Assembly (NCBI RefSeq): GCF_001956045.1
Contig: NZ_MRTH01000042.1
Location: 1 to 62,819 of the forward strand
Origin: Paenibacillus sp. FSL H7-0331
Lineage (GTDB): Bacteria > Bacillota > Bacilli > Paenibacillales > NBRC-103111
Length of the DNA stretch: 62,819 nt
Direction of reading: 5' to 3'
Of the stretch, positions 36,076 to 44,455 are shown one piece after another; within the stretch, counting starts at the first letter, position 1, and the number at the start of each line of letters is the position of its first letter. The notes beneath the pieces are model-generated. The model saw nothing but the letters and a program-made list of their open reading frames with translations, was not told the origin of the DNA and did no database searches. A program made the position numbers and the translations under genes.

Positions 36076-36549
36076 CTACATAGGCTGATTTGATCCAATA
36101 CGGTAGGAGATGGCCGCGGAATCCCTTTTGTTTTTTAAAGCTTCAAAAACATGTATTGCGGCATTCGCCACTTCGATATCTTGAGCACTGGTGCCGCCGC
36201 TTACACCGATTCCACCGATAACCATCCCATCCTTCATAAGGGGAATCCCCCCGCCAAGAATAACGACTTTCCCATGATTGGTCGTATTAATCCCGAACGA
36301 CGGGTTTCCAGGAAGAGCGGCTTGCGCCAAATTCGACGTTGGCATTTTCATCGCTACACTTGTCCAAGCCTTGTTCTGAGCAATATCGATTCCTGCAATC
36401 CTGGCCGTGTCCATACGATGAAAGGCAATAAGATTAGCGCCATCATCAACAATAGCGATATCATCAGCCAATCCCATTTCTTTTGCTTTTCTTTCAGCTG
36501 CTTCTAACAATACTTTAGCTACTTCCAAAGTAAGCTTCATTACCGTCAT
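36076..36549 (-). CDS. GlcG/HbpS-family heme-binding-like protein (DUF336)
   Basis: A 157-residue protein covering the whole DUF336/GlcG fold: L-T-L-E-V-A at the start, A-I-V-D-D-G-A-N, F-H-R-M-D-T-A, and the glycine-rich G-G-I-P-L and G-G-I-G-V-S-G-G. Related proteins bind heme (HbpS) or are part of glycolate and corrinoid-type operons. No partner gene is next to it apart from the divergent MarR unit. Two starts are possible: ATG 36549 (AGGGG only three bases upstream) and ATG 36540 (12 bases). Confidence 0.8.
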   Translation of the reverse strand: MTVMKLTLEVAKVLLEAAERKAKEMGLADDIAIVDDGANLIAFHRMDTARIAGIDIAQNKAWTSVAMKMPTSNLAQAALPGNPSFGINTTNHGKVVILGGGIPLMKDGMVIGGIGVSGGTSAQDIEVANAAIHVFEALKNKRDSAAISYRIGSNQPM

Positions 36550-36629
36550 CTACCCCTTAGTTAAAGTTATTATAGGATATGGTCAATGGCCCAATTTGGT
36601 GTTTATCTTATTATAAAGCTATTAGGGAC

Positions 36630-36673
36630 TTTACATTATTTTGAAAATATATTATATTTGTATGCGCAAGCAA
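36630..36673 (+). promoter_or_regulatory. Promoter and operator-like site of the MarR gene
   Basis: TTTACA (36630-36635), 17-base spacer, TATATT (36653-36658). The adjacent TTGTATGCGCAAGCAA (36658-36673) matches, in reverse orientation, the site before the next gene at 37153-37168 at 15 of 16 positions. It covers the predicted start of transcription, so binding of the MarR protein would block its own promoter. Confidence 0.72.
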
Positions 36674-36697
36674 TTTATCGGAAATGAGGTTGTATCT

Positions 36698-37126
36698 GTG
36701 CTGGGGACCTATTTAAAAGAATGTCTGTATTTTACTGCGAATAGACTGGGTAGAGTGATCACCAAAATGGCAGAGGATGAGTTTGCCGCAAGTGGGTTGT
36801 CACCAACGTCTGCTTTTTTATTGATGGCCGTTTTTGAAAAGGAAGGGATTTCACAAAAAGAGTTAGGGGAAATACTCCATCTTCAACCCTCAACTGTGAC
36901 CCGTCTTATTGAGAAGCTTATCATTAAAGGGCTAATTACGAATCGTGTCGATGGGCGTTTGTCACTTATTTATGCTACGGATAAAGGGAAGGCATTAGAG
37001 GAGCCAATCAACGAATGCTGGAATAGCCTTCGTAGTCGTTATGCTGCCTTATTGGGGGAAAAGGAAGGCGATGAATTATCACTTTATCTGTATAAAGTGA
37101 GTGATCGTATTGAAAATATAGAATGA
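36698..37126 (+). CDS. MarR-family transcriptional regulator
   Basis: A 142-residue winged-helix regulator: helix-turn-helix with I-S-Q-K-E-L-G-E-I-L-H-L and S-T-V-T-R-L-I-E-K-L, then a wing with T-N-R-V-D-G-R-L. The GTG at 36698 is chosen because ATGAGG is 8 bases upstream and because the upstream ATG (36641) would lie before the predicted -10 box. It is expected to repress itself and the next two genes through the shared 16-bp site. Family members often respond to phenolic compounds, quinones or oxidants. Confidence 0.87.
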   Translation: MLGTYLKECLYFTANRLGRVITKMAEDEFAASGLSPTSAFLLMAVFEKEGISQKELGEILHLQPSTVTRLIEKLIIKGLITNRVDGRLSLIYATDKGKALEEPINECWNSLRSRYAALLGEKEGDELSLYLYKVSDRIENIE

Positions 37127-37152
37127 TCCAACATTCTTTATTTGAATAACAT

Positions 37153-37168
37153 TTGCTTGCGCAAACAA
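37153..37168 (+). promoter_or_regulatory. Second copy of the MarR operator-like site
   Basis: TTGCTTGCGCAAACAA, near-palindromic (14 of 16) and almost identical in reverse to 36658-36673. It lies between the MarR gene and the NAD(P)-binding gene, about 55 bases before its start. Confidence 0.72.
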
Positions 37169-37222
37169 TATTATGTGTAAGGAATTTAAATATATTGAAA
37201 TTAACTAAAGGAGAGATCATGG

Positions 37223-38086
37223 ATGAACAACGATACAGGTAAGAGGGCAATTACCGAGGATAAGCAACCAACTTTGATTGTTGGTGGAACAGGCAAGACC
37301 GGTCGGCGTGTGGCTGAGAGGCTGATGAAGCTCGGTCTGCCTGTAAGGATTGGTTCCCGTTCTGGCGACCCGGCCTTCGATTGGGAGAACCCACACACAT
37401 GGGAAGCGACATTGCAGAAAGTGAGAGCGGTGTATATCACTTATAACCCTGACCTCGCGCTGCCGGGTGCCGCCACAGCCATTGGTGCTTTTGCCAACCT
37501 TGCCGTGAATAGTGGGGTCAAGCGGCTGGTTCTGCTATCCGGCCGAGGTGAAGAAGAGGCACAGCTAAGCGAGCAGGCTTTACGGGAATCCGGTGCTGAC
37601 TGGACGATTCTGAGAGCGAGCTGGTTTAGTCAAAATTTCAGTGAAAGCTTCCTGCTAGGGTCGGTGCTCAGCGGTACGGTTGCTCTTCCGGTTACAGAGG
37701 TGGCGGAGCCGTTCATCGACGCTGAAGACATTGCAGATGCAGCAGTTGCAGCTTTGACGCAGGAAGGACATATTGGACAGCTCTACGAGTTGACCGGACC
37801 GCGAGCGCTCACCTTTGCAGAAGCAACAGAAGAAATTGCCAGGGAGAGCGGCAGAGCTATCCGCTATGTGCCAATTTCGACAGAGCAGTTCAACTCTATG
37901 CTGGCACAACAGGACGTACCGCAAGAGATAATGGCACTGCTGACCGACTTGTTCACCAAGGTGCTGGATGGCCGTAATTCCCACTTGACCGACGGCGTCC
38001 AGCGGGCCTTGGGACGGGAACCCCGGGATTTTGCCGACTACGCTCGAAATGCAGCCGCTACAGGTGTGTGGGGAGGTTCGAGATGA
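37223..38086 (+). CDS. NmrA/SDR-like NAD(P)-binding protein
   Basis: A 287-residue soluble protein with the Rossmann glycine motif V-G-G-T-G-K-T-G-R-R (residues 20-29) and an N-terminal extension. The mid-section L-L-S-G-R-G-E and the A-E-P-F-I-D-A-E-D-I-A-D segment fit the atypical SDR (NmrA/YbjT-like) family; no catalytic Tyr-x-x-x-Lys is evident, so it may be a redox sensor or reductase. AAAGGAG is upstream. It overlaps the DUF1772 gene by ATGA and is controlled by the MarR site. Confidence 0.86.
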   Translation: MNNDTGKRAITEDKQPTLIVGGTGKTGRRVAERLMKLGLPVRIGSRSGDPAFDWENPHTWEATLQKVRAVYITYNPDLALPGAATAIGAFANLAVNSGVKRLVLLSGRGEEEAQLSEQALRESGADWTILRASWFSQNFSESFLLGSVLSGTVALPVTEVAEPFIDAEDIADAAVAALTQEGHIGQLYELTGPRALTFAEATEEIARESGRAIRYVPISTEQFNSMLAQQDVPQEIMALLTDLFTKVLDGRNSHLTDGVQRALGREPRDFADYARNAAATGVWGGSR

Positions 38087-38571
38087 GCGACCGGATTGTC
38101 AATAGCCTGACCTTTTTCTCGACTGTAGGCTCGGGATTGATAGCAGGAATATTTTTTGCTTTTTCAGTATTCGTAATGACTGCCCTCGTCCGACTCCCAC
38201 CGGCGCAAGGTATTGCCGCTATGCAGTCCATCAATATGGTTATACTCAACCCACTATTTGGCTTGGTATTTGGAGGGACGGCCTTAGCGTGTGGAGTCCT
38301 GGCGATCACCTCCTGCTTCAAATGGGGCGAAGCAGGTATGATGTACCTGCTTGTCGGCAGCATATTCTATCTCATTGGCTCCTTTCTGGTAACCATCGTG
38401 TTCAATGTTCCGCTGAACGACGCACTGGCCGCAGTAGACCCTGGCAGTGCCCAAGGCGCCGACCTATGGATTCGTTACAACGCTAGCTGGACGGCTTGGA
38501 ACCATGTACGGACTATCGCTTCCTTGGCGGCACTGATATCGTTCATAATGGCATTCCGACAGATCGGCTAG
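38083..38571 (+). CDS. DUF1772 (anthrone oxygenase-like) membrane protein
   Basis: A 162-residue membrane protein with about four helices. F-F-A-F-S-V-F-V near the N-terminus, N-P-L-F-G, N-V-P-L-N-D-A-L and the terminal W-T-A-W-N-H-V-R-T are the conserved marks of DUF1772, a family that includes fungal anthrone oxygenases acting on polyketide anthrones. ATG 38083 overlaps the upstream stop codon and GGGGAGG precedes it. With the MarR regulator and the NAD(P)-binding protein it suggests a small quinone- or phenolic-responsive unit. Confidence 0.8.
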   Translation: MSDRIVNSLTFFSTVGSGLIAGIFFAFSVFVMTALVRLPPAQGIAAMQSINMVILNPLFGLVFGGTALACGVLAITSCFKWGEAGMMYLLVGSIFYLIGSFLVTIVFNVPLNDALAAVDPGSAQGADLWIRYNASWTAWNHVRTIASLAALISFIMAFRQIG

Positions 38572-38594
38572 CTTTAGGGAATTCAGGTAACAAA

Positions 38595-38623
38595 TTGCAC
38601 ATTGTTGACTCATTACGTATAAT
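38595..38623 (+). promoter_or_regulatory. Promoter of the T-box/glnS transcript
   Basis: TTGCAC (38595-38600), 17-base spacer, perfect TATAAT (38618-38623); it lies about 45 bases before the start of the T-box leader. Confidence 0.78.
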
Positions 38624-38664
38624 GGTTTACACAAAAGGTAATGATTTGATATCATAAAAGGAAT

Positions 38665-38957
38665 ATTCAAAAGCGATGATGAGATGAGTAAGGGAAAATG
38701 TTCTTACACAGAGAGCTCCGGAAGCTGAAAAGGAGTCAAGAGCTTTCCCCCGAACCAAGCCTCTGAGCAGTGCGTCGGAACCTTCGATGGGGATGGCGTG
38801 ACGGGAGCTCCCGTTATAGAGCTAAAGTATAAGCATTGTCTGCAATGCCGTACTTGATGAGGTTAATATGGCGACATATTAATGAAGCTGGGGTGGTACC
38901 GCGAAAATTTCGTCCCCGAGACATAAAACTGGTCTTGGAGGTGAAGTTTTTTTGTTG
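38665..38957 (+). ncRNA. Glutamine T-box leader of glnS
   Basis: Tandem of stem I, then the T-box GGGTGGTACCGCG (38891-38903) and a terminator stem (38909-38922 with 38932-38945) followed by seven Ts. The specifier loop holds C-A-A (38756-38758), a glutamine codon, inside GAAC-CAA-GCC just before the CTCTGAG arm, which agrees with the downstream synthetase. Uncharged tRNA-Gln would be read at CAA and its acceptor end at the T-box, favouring the antiterminator and expressing glnS. Leader borders are approximate. Confidence 0.9.
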
Positions 38958-38994
38958 ATTGTCCACTTATCACGTTCATTAGGAGGAGACCATA

Positions 38995-40674
38995 TTGGCT
39001 AACGGGAACGAGCATCAAACTGAAAACTTTTTGTTTAGACTGATTAGTGGGGAGCTGGAGGCGGGTAAATTCGGAAGGGACATGTGTACACGATTTCCTC
39101 CCGAGCCTAACGGCTATCTTCATATCGGAAGCGCCTATGCCATACACACGAATTATACGATTGCCCATAGATTTAACGGAACCTTTCATTTGCGATTCGA
39201 CGACACGAACCCTCTTAAGGAGAACATCGAGTATGTGAACGCGATTATAGAAGATATCCAATGGCTTGGTTACGATCCGGGCGATCATATCTATTATGGC
39301 TCGGACTATTCAGACGAAATATATAACGCTGCAGTTACCTTGATCAGGCAAGGAAAGGCTTATATCTGTGATTTGACGCCAGAGGAAGTGTCAGAGTTTC
39401 GCGGAACCTTGACGGAACCGGGCAGAAACAGTCCGTATAGAGACCGTTCAATTGAGGAGAATCTGGAGCTTTTTGCAAAAATGAAGCAAGGGGACTATCA
39501 GGCCTCCTCCAAGGTTGTTCGCGCCAAAATCGATATGGCATCGCCTAATATAAACCTGCGTGATCCTGTGATATACCGTATACTCCATGCTGAGCATTAC
39601 CGAACTGGTAATGACTGGTGCATCTATCCGATGTACGATTTTGCCCATCCTATACAAGACGCGATTGAGGGTATCACGTATTCCTTATGCTCCATTGAAT
39701 TCAAAGACCATCGCCCCTTGTACGACTGGGTTCTCAGGGAGCTTGCAATCCCCGAGCCTCCGCGGCAAAGAGAATTCGGTCGGTTGAGTCTAACGGGTGT
39801 CGTAACAAGTAAACGGTTTTTGAGGCAGCTGGTGGAAGGCAATTACGTAGATGGTTGGGATGATCCCAGATTGCCTACGCTCCGCGGCTTAAGAAGAAGG
39901 GGCTTCACTCCGGAAAGCATACGCAGCTTCATCGAGGAGATTGGCAGTATTCGAACTCAAAGCACGGTAGACATTTCGCTGCTGGACCACTGCCTCAGGC
40001 AGGATCTCAAACCGAAAACGATCAGCGTTATGGCTGTTTTACAGCCTTTAAAGGTCGTTATTACCAACTACCCGGACAATGAGATGGAGCTGTTAATGGT
40101 TGAAAACAATAGCGAGAATGAGGCGTTGGGAAAAAGAGAGGTGCCTTTTTCCAAAACGATCTATATCGAACGGGACGATTTTATGGAGCAGCCACCTAAG
40201 GGCTTTCATCGGTTGAGTCTGAATGCTGAGGTCAGGCTGAAGGGTGCGTATTTCATCAGATGCGAGCAAATGATCAAGGACCCGGATTCAGGAGAAATTA
40301 CTGAGCTTCACTGTACCTATGATCCCATCACAAAAAGCGGTAGTGGATTTACCGGGCGTAAGGTGAAGGGCACGATCCATTGGGTGTCGGCATCGCATGC
40401 CGTAAAGGCTGATGTTCATCTATATGAGAAACTGCTGCTTGTACAGGAGGTTCCGAAGGAGGGCAGCGGAGATTGGACGGAAGCGATAAATCCTGATTCA
40501 CGCGTTATCGTAAAGGATGGATTGCTGGAGCCATTCGTCGAACATGCCCATTCCGAACAAAAATTTCAATTTTTCCGACATGGCTATTTTTGCGTGGATA
40601 AGAAGCTCACTACAGGCAAGCAGCTCGTATTTAATCGTATTGTACCGTTGAAGGATACCTGGAATAAAAATTGA
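38995..40674 (+). CDS. glnS: Glutaminyl-tRNA synthetase
   Basis: Cytosolic class I synthetase of 559 residues, the usual GlnRS length, which charges tRNA-Gln with glutamine. HIGH is H-I-G-S (residues 43-46) after P-P-E-P-N-G-Y, and KMSKS is T-S-K-R (271-274) in the G-V-V-T-S-K-R-F-L form, so the methionine is replaced by threonine. The beta-barrel anticodon domain follows. The start is TTG with AGGAGGAG 7 bases before it. Many Bacillales lack GlnRS and use Glu-tRNA amidotransferase, so this is a notable gene; the T-box agrees with it. A long hairpin follows the stop. Confidence 0.96.
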   Translation: MANGNEHQTENFLFRLISGELEAGKFGRDMCTRFPPEPNGYLHIGSAYAIHTNYTIAHRFNGTFHLRFDDTNPLKENIEYVNAIIEDIQWLGYDPGDHIYYGSDYSDEIYNAAVTLIRQGKAYICDLTPEEVSEFRGTLTEPGRNSPYRDRSIEENLELFAKMKQGDYQASSKVVRAKIDMASPNINLRDPVIYRILHAEHYRTGNDWCIYPMYDFAHPIQDAIEGITYSLCSIEFKDHRPLYDWVLRELAIPEPPRQREFGRLSLTGVVTSKRFLRQLVEGNYVDGWDDPRLPTLRGLRRRGFTPESIRSFIEEIGSIRTQSTVDISLLDHCLRQDLKPKTISVMAVLQPLKVVITNYPDNEMELLMVENNSENEALGKREVPFSKTIYIERDDFMEQPPKGFHRLSLNAEVRLKGAYFIRCEQMIKDPDSGEITELHCTYDPITKSGSGFTGRKVKGTIHWVSASHAVKADVHLYEKLLLVQEVPKEGSGDWTEAINPDSRVIVKDGLLEPFVEHAHSEQKFQFFRHGYFCVDKKLTTGKQLVFNRIVPLKDTWNKN

Positions 40675-40684
40675 GGATTGTGCC

Positions 40685-40728
40685 AAGAACCAGTCTAAAC
40701 GCTAACCTGCTGTGTTAGACTGGTTCTT
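40685..40728 (+). terminator. Hairpin after glnS
   Basis: AAGAACCAGTCTAA / TTAGACTGGTTCTT, perfect 14-pair stem with a 16-base loop, T-run weak. Probable end of the glnS transcript. Confidence 0.7.
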
Positions 40729-40752
40729 GCCATTAGGAAAGTTGGGATTTCC

Positions 40753-41508
40753 ATGTGTTTAATTTTGTTTGCTTATCAGGCACACGAAACTTATAAGCTT
40801 ATCGTTGCTGCTAATCGTGATGAATTTTACAACAGACCGACAGCAGCCATTCATTATTGGCAGGATCATCCTGATGTGCTTGCAGGTCGGGATTTGAACA
40901 AAATGGGCACCTGGATGGGAGTGACCACGGCTGGGCGCTTTGCAGCTTTAACGAATTATCGAAACCCAAAGGAATCAACGGACGGCAAACGTTCAAGAGG
41001 AGAATTGGTGGCGGATTTTTTAATCAACAATGAGCAGCCTGAATCTTACATGCAGGAAGCCGCTAACAAACGTAATGCATATCCTGGGTATAATTTGTTG
41101 GCTGGCGATGCTAACAAGCTTTACTATTATTCGAATATTGAGGACAAGATTCAACAGCTGAAACCGGGTGTTTATGGGGTCAGTAATCATTTATTAAATA
41201 CCGCGTGGCCCAAAGTCGAGCATGGCAAAGAAGGCTTGTCCACAATAATAAGTGAAAATAAAGATGATTTAACAGATCAGCTGTTAACGTTACTCCAAAC
41301 CGCTGACCCGGCCCCCAATGAAATGCTTCCTCAGACAGGAGTTTCGTTGGAATGGGAGCGGACGCTTTCGCCTATTTTTATTAAAAGCGAAGGCTACGGA
41401 ACCCGGAGCTCGACGGTTATGTTGATGACTGAAAAAGAGCTTTACTATAAGGAACGAGTATACACAGAGGAAGAAGTACATAATCGCGAATTTACTTTTA
41501 CGTTATAA
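40753..41508 (+). CDS. NRDE-family (TANGO2-like) protein
   Basis: A 251-residue cytosolic protein starting M-C-L-I with the family signature A-N-R-D-E-F-Y-N-R-P (residues 19-28) and the L-T-N-Y-R motif. The N-terminal Cys2 would be exposed after methionine removal, as in Ntn-hydrolases. TANGO2 relatives have been linked to heme handling and Golgi organisation; the bacterial reaction is not established. It lies just after glnS but beyond its hairpin. Confidence 0.87.
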   Translation: MCLILFAYQAHETYKLIVAANRDEFYNRPTAAIHYWQDHPDVLAGRDLNKMGTWMGVTTAGRFAALTNYRNPKESTDGKRSRGELVADFLINNEQPESYMQEAANKRNAYPGYNLLAGDANKLYYYSNIEDKIQQLKPGVYGVSNHLLNTAWPKVEHGKEGLSTIISENKDDLTDQLLTLLQTADPAPNEMLPQTGVSLEWERTLSPIFIKSEGYGTRSSTVMLMTEKELYYKERVYTEEEVHNREFTFTL

Positions 41509-41547
41509 TCTGTGAAGGCTTGGGTAAAGGGGAGGATTGCTGAAGCG

Positions 41548-41934
41548 TCACAATGCGCAGGAATCCCTTTCCAATTGTTGTAATTGAACGTCGTACAAAG
41601 CCATCTTATAGTTGATTTTGCCTAATGTTTTCATTAATTGAAGCATTTGTTCCTCGACTCTTACTTTATGATCCACCATCATTTTTTTGCGCTCTAGTAG
41701 AGTCTGATCCCCTTCTTTATGCAATTCCACGTATTGTTTTAATTCAGCCAAAGGCATTCCAGTGGAACGCAGCGATATGATCGTTTCAATCCATTCAATA
41801 CTGGACTCATCATACAACCGAACCCCATTATCATTTCGTTCTGCATAAGGCAGTACACCCTGTTTTTCGTAGAAGCGCAGCGTATGAGCAGATATCCCCG
41901 TTTTTTTGGAAACATCATTTACCGTATATGACAT
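41548..41934 (-). CDS. MerR-family transcriptional regulator
   Basis: A 128-residue regulator. Residues 1-70 are the MerR DNA-binding domain (G-I-S-A-H-T-L-R-F-Y-E-K-Q-G-V-L), then a dimerising coiled coil. No conserved metal-binding cysteines appear, which suggests the AdhR-like branch that senses aldehydes or other electrophiles. ATG 41934 is chosen because AAGGAGA is about 9 bases upstream; the ORF extends six codons further without one. The operator-like palindrome lies 22 bases above the start, over its own +1 region. Confidence 0.86.
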   Translation of the reverse strand: MSYTVNDVSKKTGISAHTLRFYEKQGVLPYAERNDNGVRLYDESSIEWIETIISLRSTGMPLAELKQYVELHKEGDQTLLERKKMMVDHKVRVEEQMLQLMKTLGKINYKMALYDVQLQQLERDSCAL

Positions 41935-41956
41935 AGTTGAATCTCCTTCCATTTAA

Positions 41957-42003
41957 TTAGAGTTACTCTAATCTATTATACTTCTTCATCTGTGTCTACT
42001 CAA
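41957..42003 (-). promoter_or_regulatory. Promoter and MerR-box of the MerR gene
   Basis: On the minus strand: TTGAGT (plus 41998-42003), 17-base spacer, TATAAT (41975-41980), followed at about +4 by TTAGAGT-T-ACTCTAA (41957-41971), a perfect seven-base dyad. Such dyads are typical of AdhR-like MerR regulators, but they usually sit between -35 and -10; here it lies downstream of the -10, suggesting repression. Confidence 0.62.
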
Positions 42004-42165
42004 TATAATTGGATGTTAATAATCGACTGCAGGTAGAGAAAAACGGGTGCATAATAGGAGACTTCCTGCATATGTATATACTGCTTTTTTGCTACTTTTG
42101 TAGAATATACTTGCACAATCAAATATGCTACTGTAAAAATGTCTGAGGAGAGGGTGAGATCCATA

Positions 42166-44448
42166 ATGTGGAAGCAAAGATGGCATATTCAAAGGGGAAT
42201 GGTACTCGGTATAACCGTATTATCTTGCTTATTCGGCACATTAGAATCTCAGGTTCACGCTATACCGATTACCAACCTGACAACCCCCGTTATTGACAAT
42301 TTCCCCCGGATTCAACCTGATCTGCTCATCCTTCCAAATACAAATCTGGGAAATGTCAGCTTAATGTGGGACTATCCAGCTGCGGACCTTATTGATCCTA
42401 AAGGTTCACCGGTAGTGGCAGCGGACGGTACAGTCTATCTGGGATATAACCAGTTTGTATTTACGGGCTTTGTCGGTATGGTATCCGCCGTCACACGCGA
42501 AGGTAAGAGTAAATGGAATAACTTGACCTCAGATCAACTTCTGGGTTCTCCCACAGTAGGCCCGGATGGCACCCTTTACATGGGAGTTGGCAGTGTAAAA
42601 TATAATGAAGGTAAATTTATTGCAATGAACCCAGACGGAACGCTAAAATGGTCGGTTTCCATAGGTCTCGTGGATGCCAAGCCCGTGTTTGGATCGGATG
42701 GCACCATATACGTGGCTGTCAAGGATGGAACGCTGTATGCGCTTCATTCAAACGACGGAACTAAGCAATGGTCATCCAAGGTTGGGTTCAAGTCGACCGC
42801 TTACATGGCCATAGGCAAGGACGGCACGATCTTTTTGGGCAATGAGAGCAACGTTTTATTCGCGGTTAAGCCTAATGGCAGTATCAAATGGACGTACCAA
42901 GCTGGAGGACTAGTCAATACCGTTCCTGCACTGGGGGCGGACGGCACCATCTATGTCAGTGCTGCTGACAGCAAGCTGTATGCGATCAGCCCGAGCGGAA
43001 CGAAACAATCGGAGTACACTTTTGGAGGGAATCCCTTTTCTCCTGTGATTGGCTCGGACGGTACGATTTATACCGGGGCCTCGGATCAAACCCTGTATGC
43101 ACTACAGCCAAATTTGACACTGGAATGGAAAACCGTTTTCAACAAAGCCATAACCCCGACCGTCATCAGTCCGAATGGATCCATTCATTTGCTAACGGCT
43201 AGTGGTATGGTTTATGCCTTGAATCCTTCCGACGGCAGCACACAATGGAGGTATGGCATCAACACCCCCGACATGGCTCTCGCTCCGACTATTGGAGAGG
43301 ACGGTACCGTGTATGCAAGTGGAATGAAAGAGGCGAAATTGAACCTGTACGCTTTGCGTGTCAAAGTCAATGGGATAACCTTGAATAAGACTCAAGCAAC
43401 GCTGCAGACGGGCGCAAGTGATAGCTTATCGGTTGCGCTGTCCCCGAACAATGCACCTAATAAGAAAGTCACATGGAGCAGCAGCAAGAATGGAGTAGCT
43501 TCCGTGGACAATGAAGGCAATGTAACAGCTGTCTCCTCCGGTACGGCAACGATAACTGCACGGACAGAGGACGGAGGACTATCCGCCACATGCGAGGTTA
43601 CTGTAACCAATCCTGCAGGAACAATCGAGGTGCAAAGCATTAGTATCCAGCCTGCCGAGTTGTCCGTCAAGGTGGGGCACAACGGGAAGCTAAAGGGAAG
43701 CGTGCTGCCAGGCATCGCATCCAATCAAGGGCTGCTTTGGAGCAGCAGCAACCCTGGCATCGCTCAGGTAAACGACTCAGGTCAGGTGACGGGGATTGCA
43801 CCCGGAAGGGCAAGCATTACCGCGAAGACGGTTGACGGAGGTTTTACAGCTGCGAGTCAGATTACCGTACTGCAGGGAACGATGACGGCGCCGGGCTCGG
43901 ATGCATTCACCGACATCGAGGGACACTGGGCGAGTGAGGAGATTGCGCGGGCTTACGAACTCCATATAACGAACGGCTATCCGGACTTTACATTTCGGCC
44001 GAATGGCAGCATCACCCGTGCTGAATTCGTAGTCATGCTGATGAACGGATTAAAGCCAGAGCTGCAGCCATCTGAATTGGGATTTATTGACAGGGATGAG
44101 ATTGGCATATGGGCGCAGACATCTACCTCTCAGGCTGTACAGCTTGGTATCGTTAGCGGCTATCCGGATGGTACATTCCGACCAGAGGCCAATATTACGC
44201 ATGCCGAGATGGCTGCTATGGTATTCAAGGCTTTAGGAATTCCACTATCAGCCGTTACAACAACAAGCTATTCGGATGATAGCGACATTCCTGAATGGGC
44301 CAGAGGTGCCGTGTCTACTGTAGAGAAGACGGGCATTATTATCGTGGGTGGCAAAACCACTGGTCCGTTCGCCCCAACCGATCTATCTACCCGCGCAGAA
44401 GCGGCAGCTTGGATCGTAAATATGATGGATATCATAAATAAAAAGTAA
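42166..44448 (+). CDS. Secreted PQQ-repeat/Big_2/SLH-domain surface protein
   Basis: A 760-residue cell-surface protein. After a signal peptide (residues about 1-35) come several PQQ-type blades (D-G-T-I-Y-V, G-T-L-Y-A-L) forming a beta-propeller, then two Big_2 Ig-like domains (V-T-W-S-S-S-K, L-L-W-S-S-S-N) and three C-terminal SLH repeats that bind the pyruvylated wall polymer. SLH 1 keeps I-T-R-A-E, SLH 2 reads I-T-H-A-E, SLH 3 S-T-R-A-E. It stands alone and the role (binding or scaffold) is inferred. Start 42166 is preferred to 42139: AGGAGAGGGTGA is upstream. Confidence 0.87.
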   Translation: MWKQRWHIQRGMVLGITVLSCLFGTLESQVHAIPITNLTTPVIDNFPRIQPDLLILPNTNLGNVSLMWDYPAADLIDPKGSPVVAADGTVYLGYNQFVFTGFVGMVSAVTREGKSKWNNLTSDQLLGSPTVGPDGTLYMGVGSVKYNEGKFIAMNPDGTLKWSVSIGLVDAKPVFGSDGTIYVAVKDGTLYALHSNDGTKQWSSKVGFKSTAYMAIGKDGTIFLGNESNVLFAVKPNGSIKWTYQAGGLVNTVPALGADGTIYVSAADSKLYAISPSGTKQSEYTFGGNPFSPVIGSDGTIYTGASDQTLYALQPNLTLEWKTVFNKAITPTVISPNGSIHLLTASGMVYALNPSDGSTQWRYGINTPDMALAPTIGEDGTVYASGMKEAKLNLYALRVKVNGITLNKTQATLQTGASDSLSVALSPNNAPNKKVTWSSSKNGVASVDNEGNVTAVSSGTATITARTEDGGLSATCEVTVTNPAGTIEVQSISIQPAELSVKVGHNGKLKGSVLPGIASNQGLLWSSSNPGIAQVNDSGQVTGIAPGRASITAKTVDGGFTAASQITVLQGTMTAPGSDAFTDIEGHWASEEIARAYELHITNGYPDFTFRPNGSITRAEFVVMLMNGLKPELQPSELGFIDRDEIGIWAQTSTSQAVQLGIVSGYPDGTFRPEANITHAEMAAMVFKALGIPLSAVTTTSYSDDSDIPEWARGAVSTVEKTGIIIVGGKTTGPFAPTDLSTRAEAAAWIVNMMDIINKK

Positions 44449-44455
44449 ATCATTG

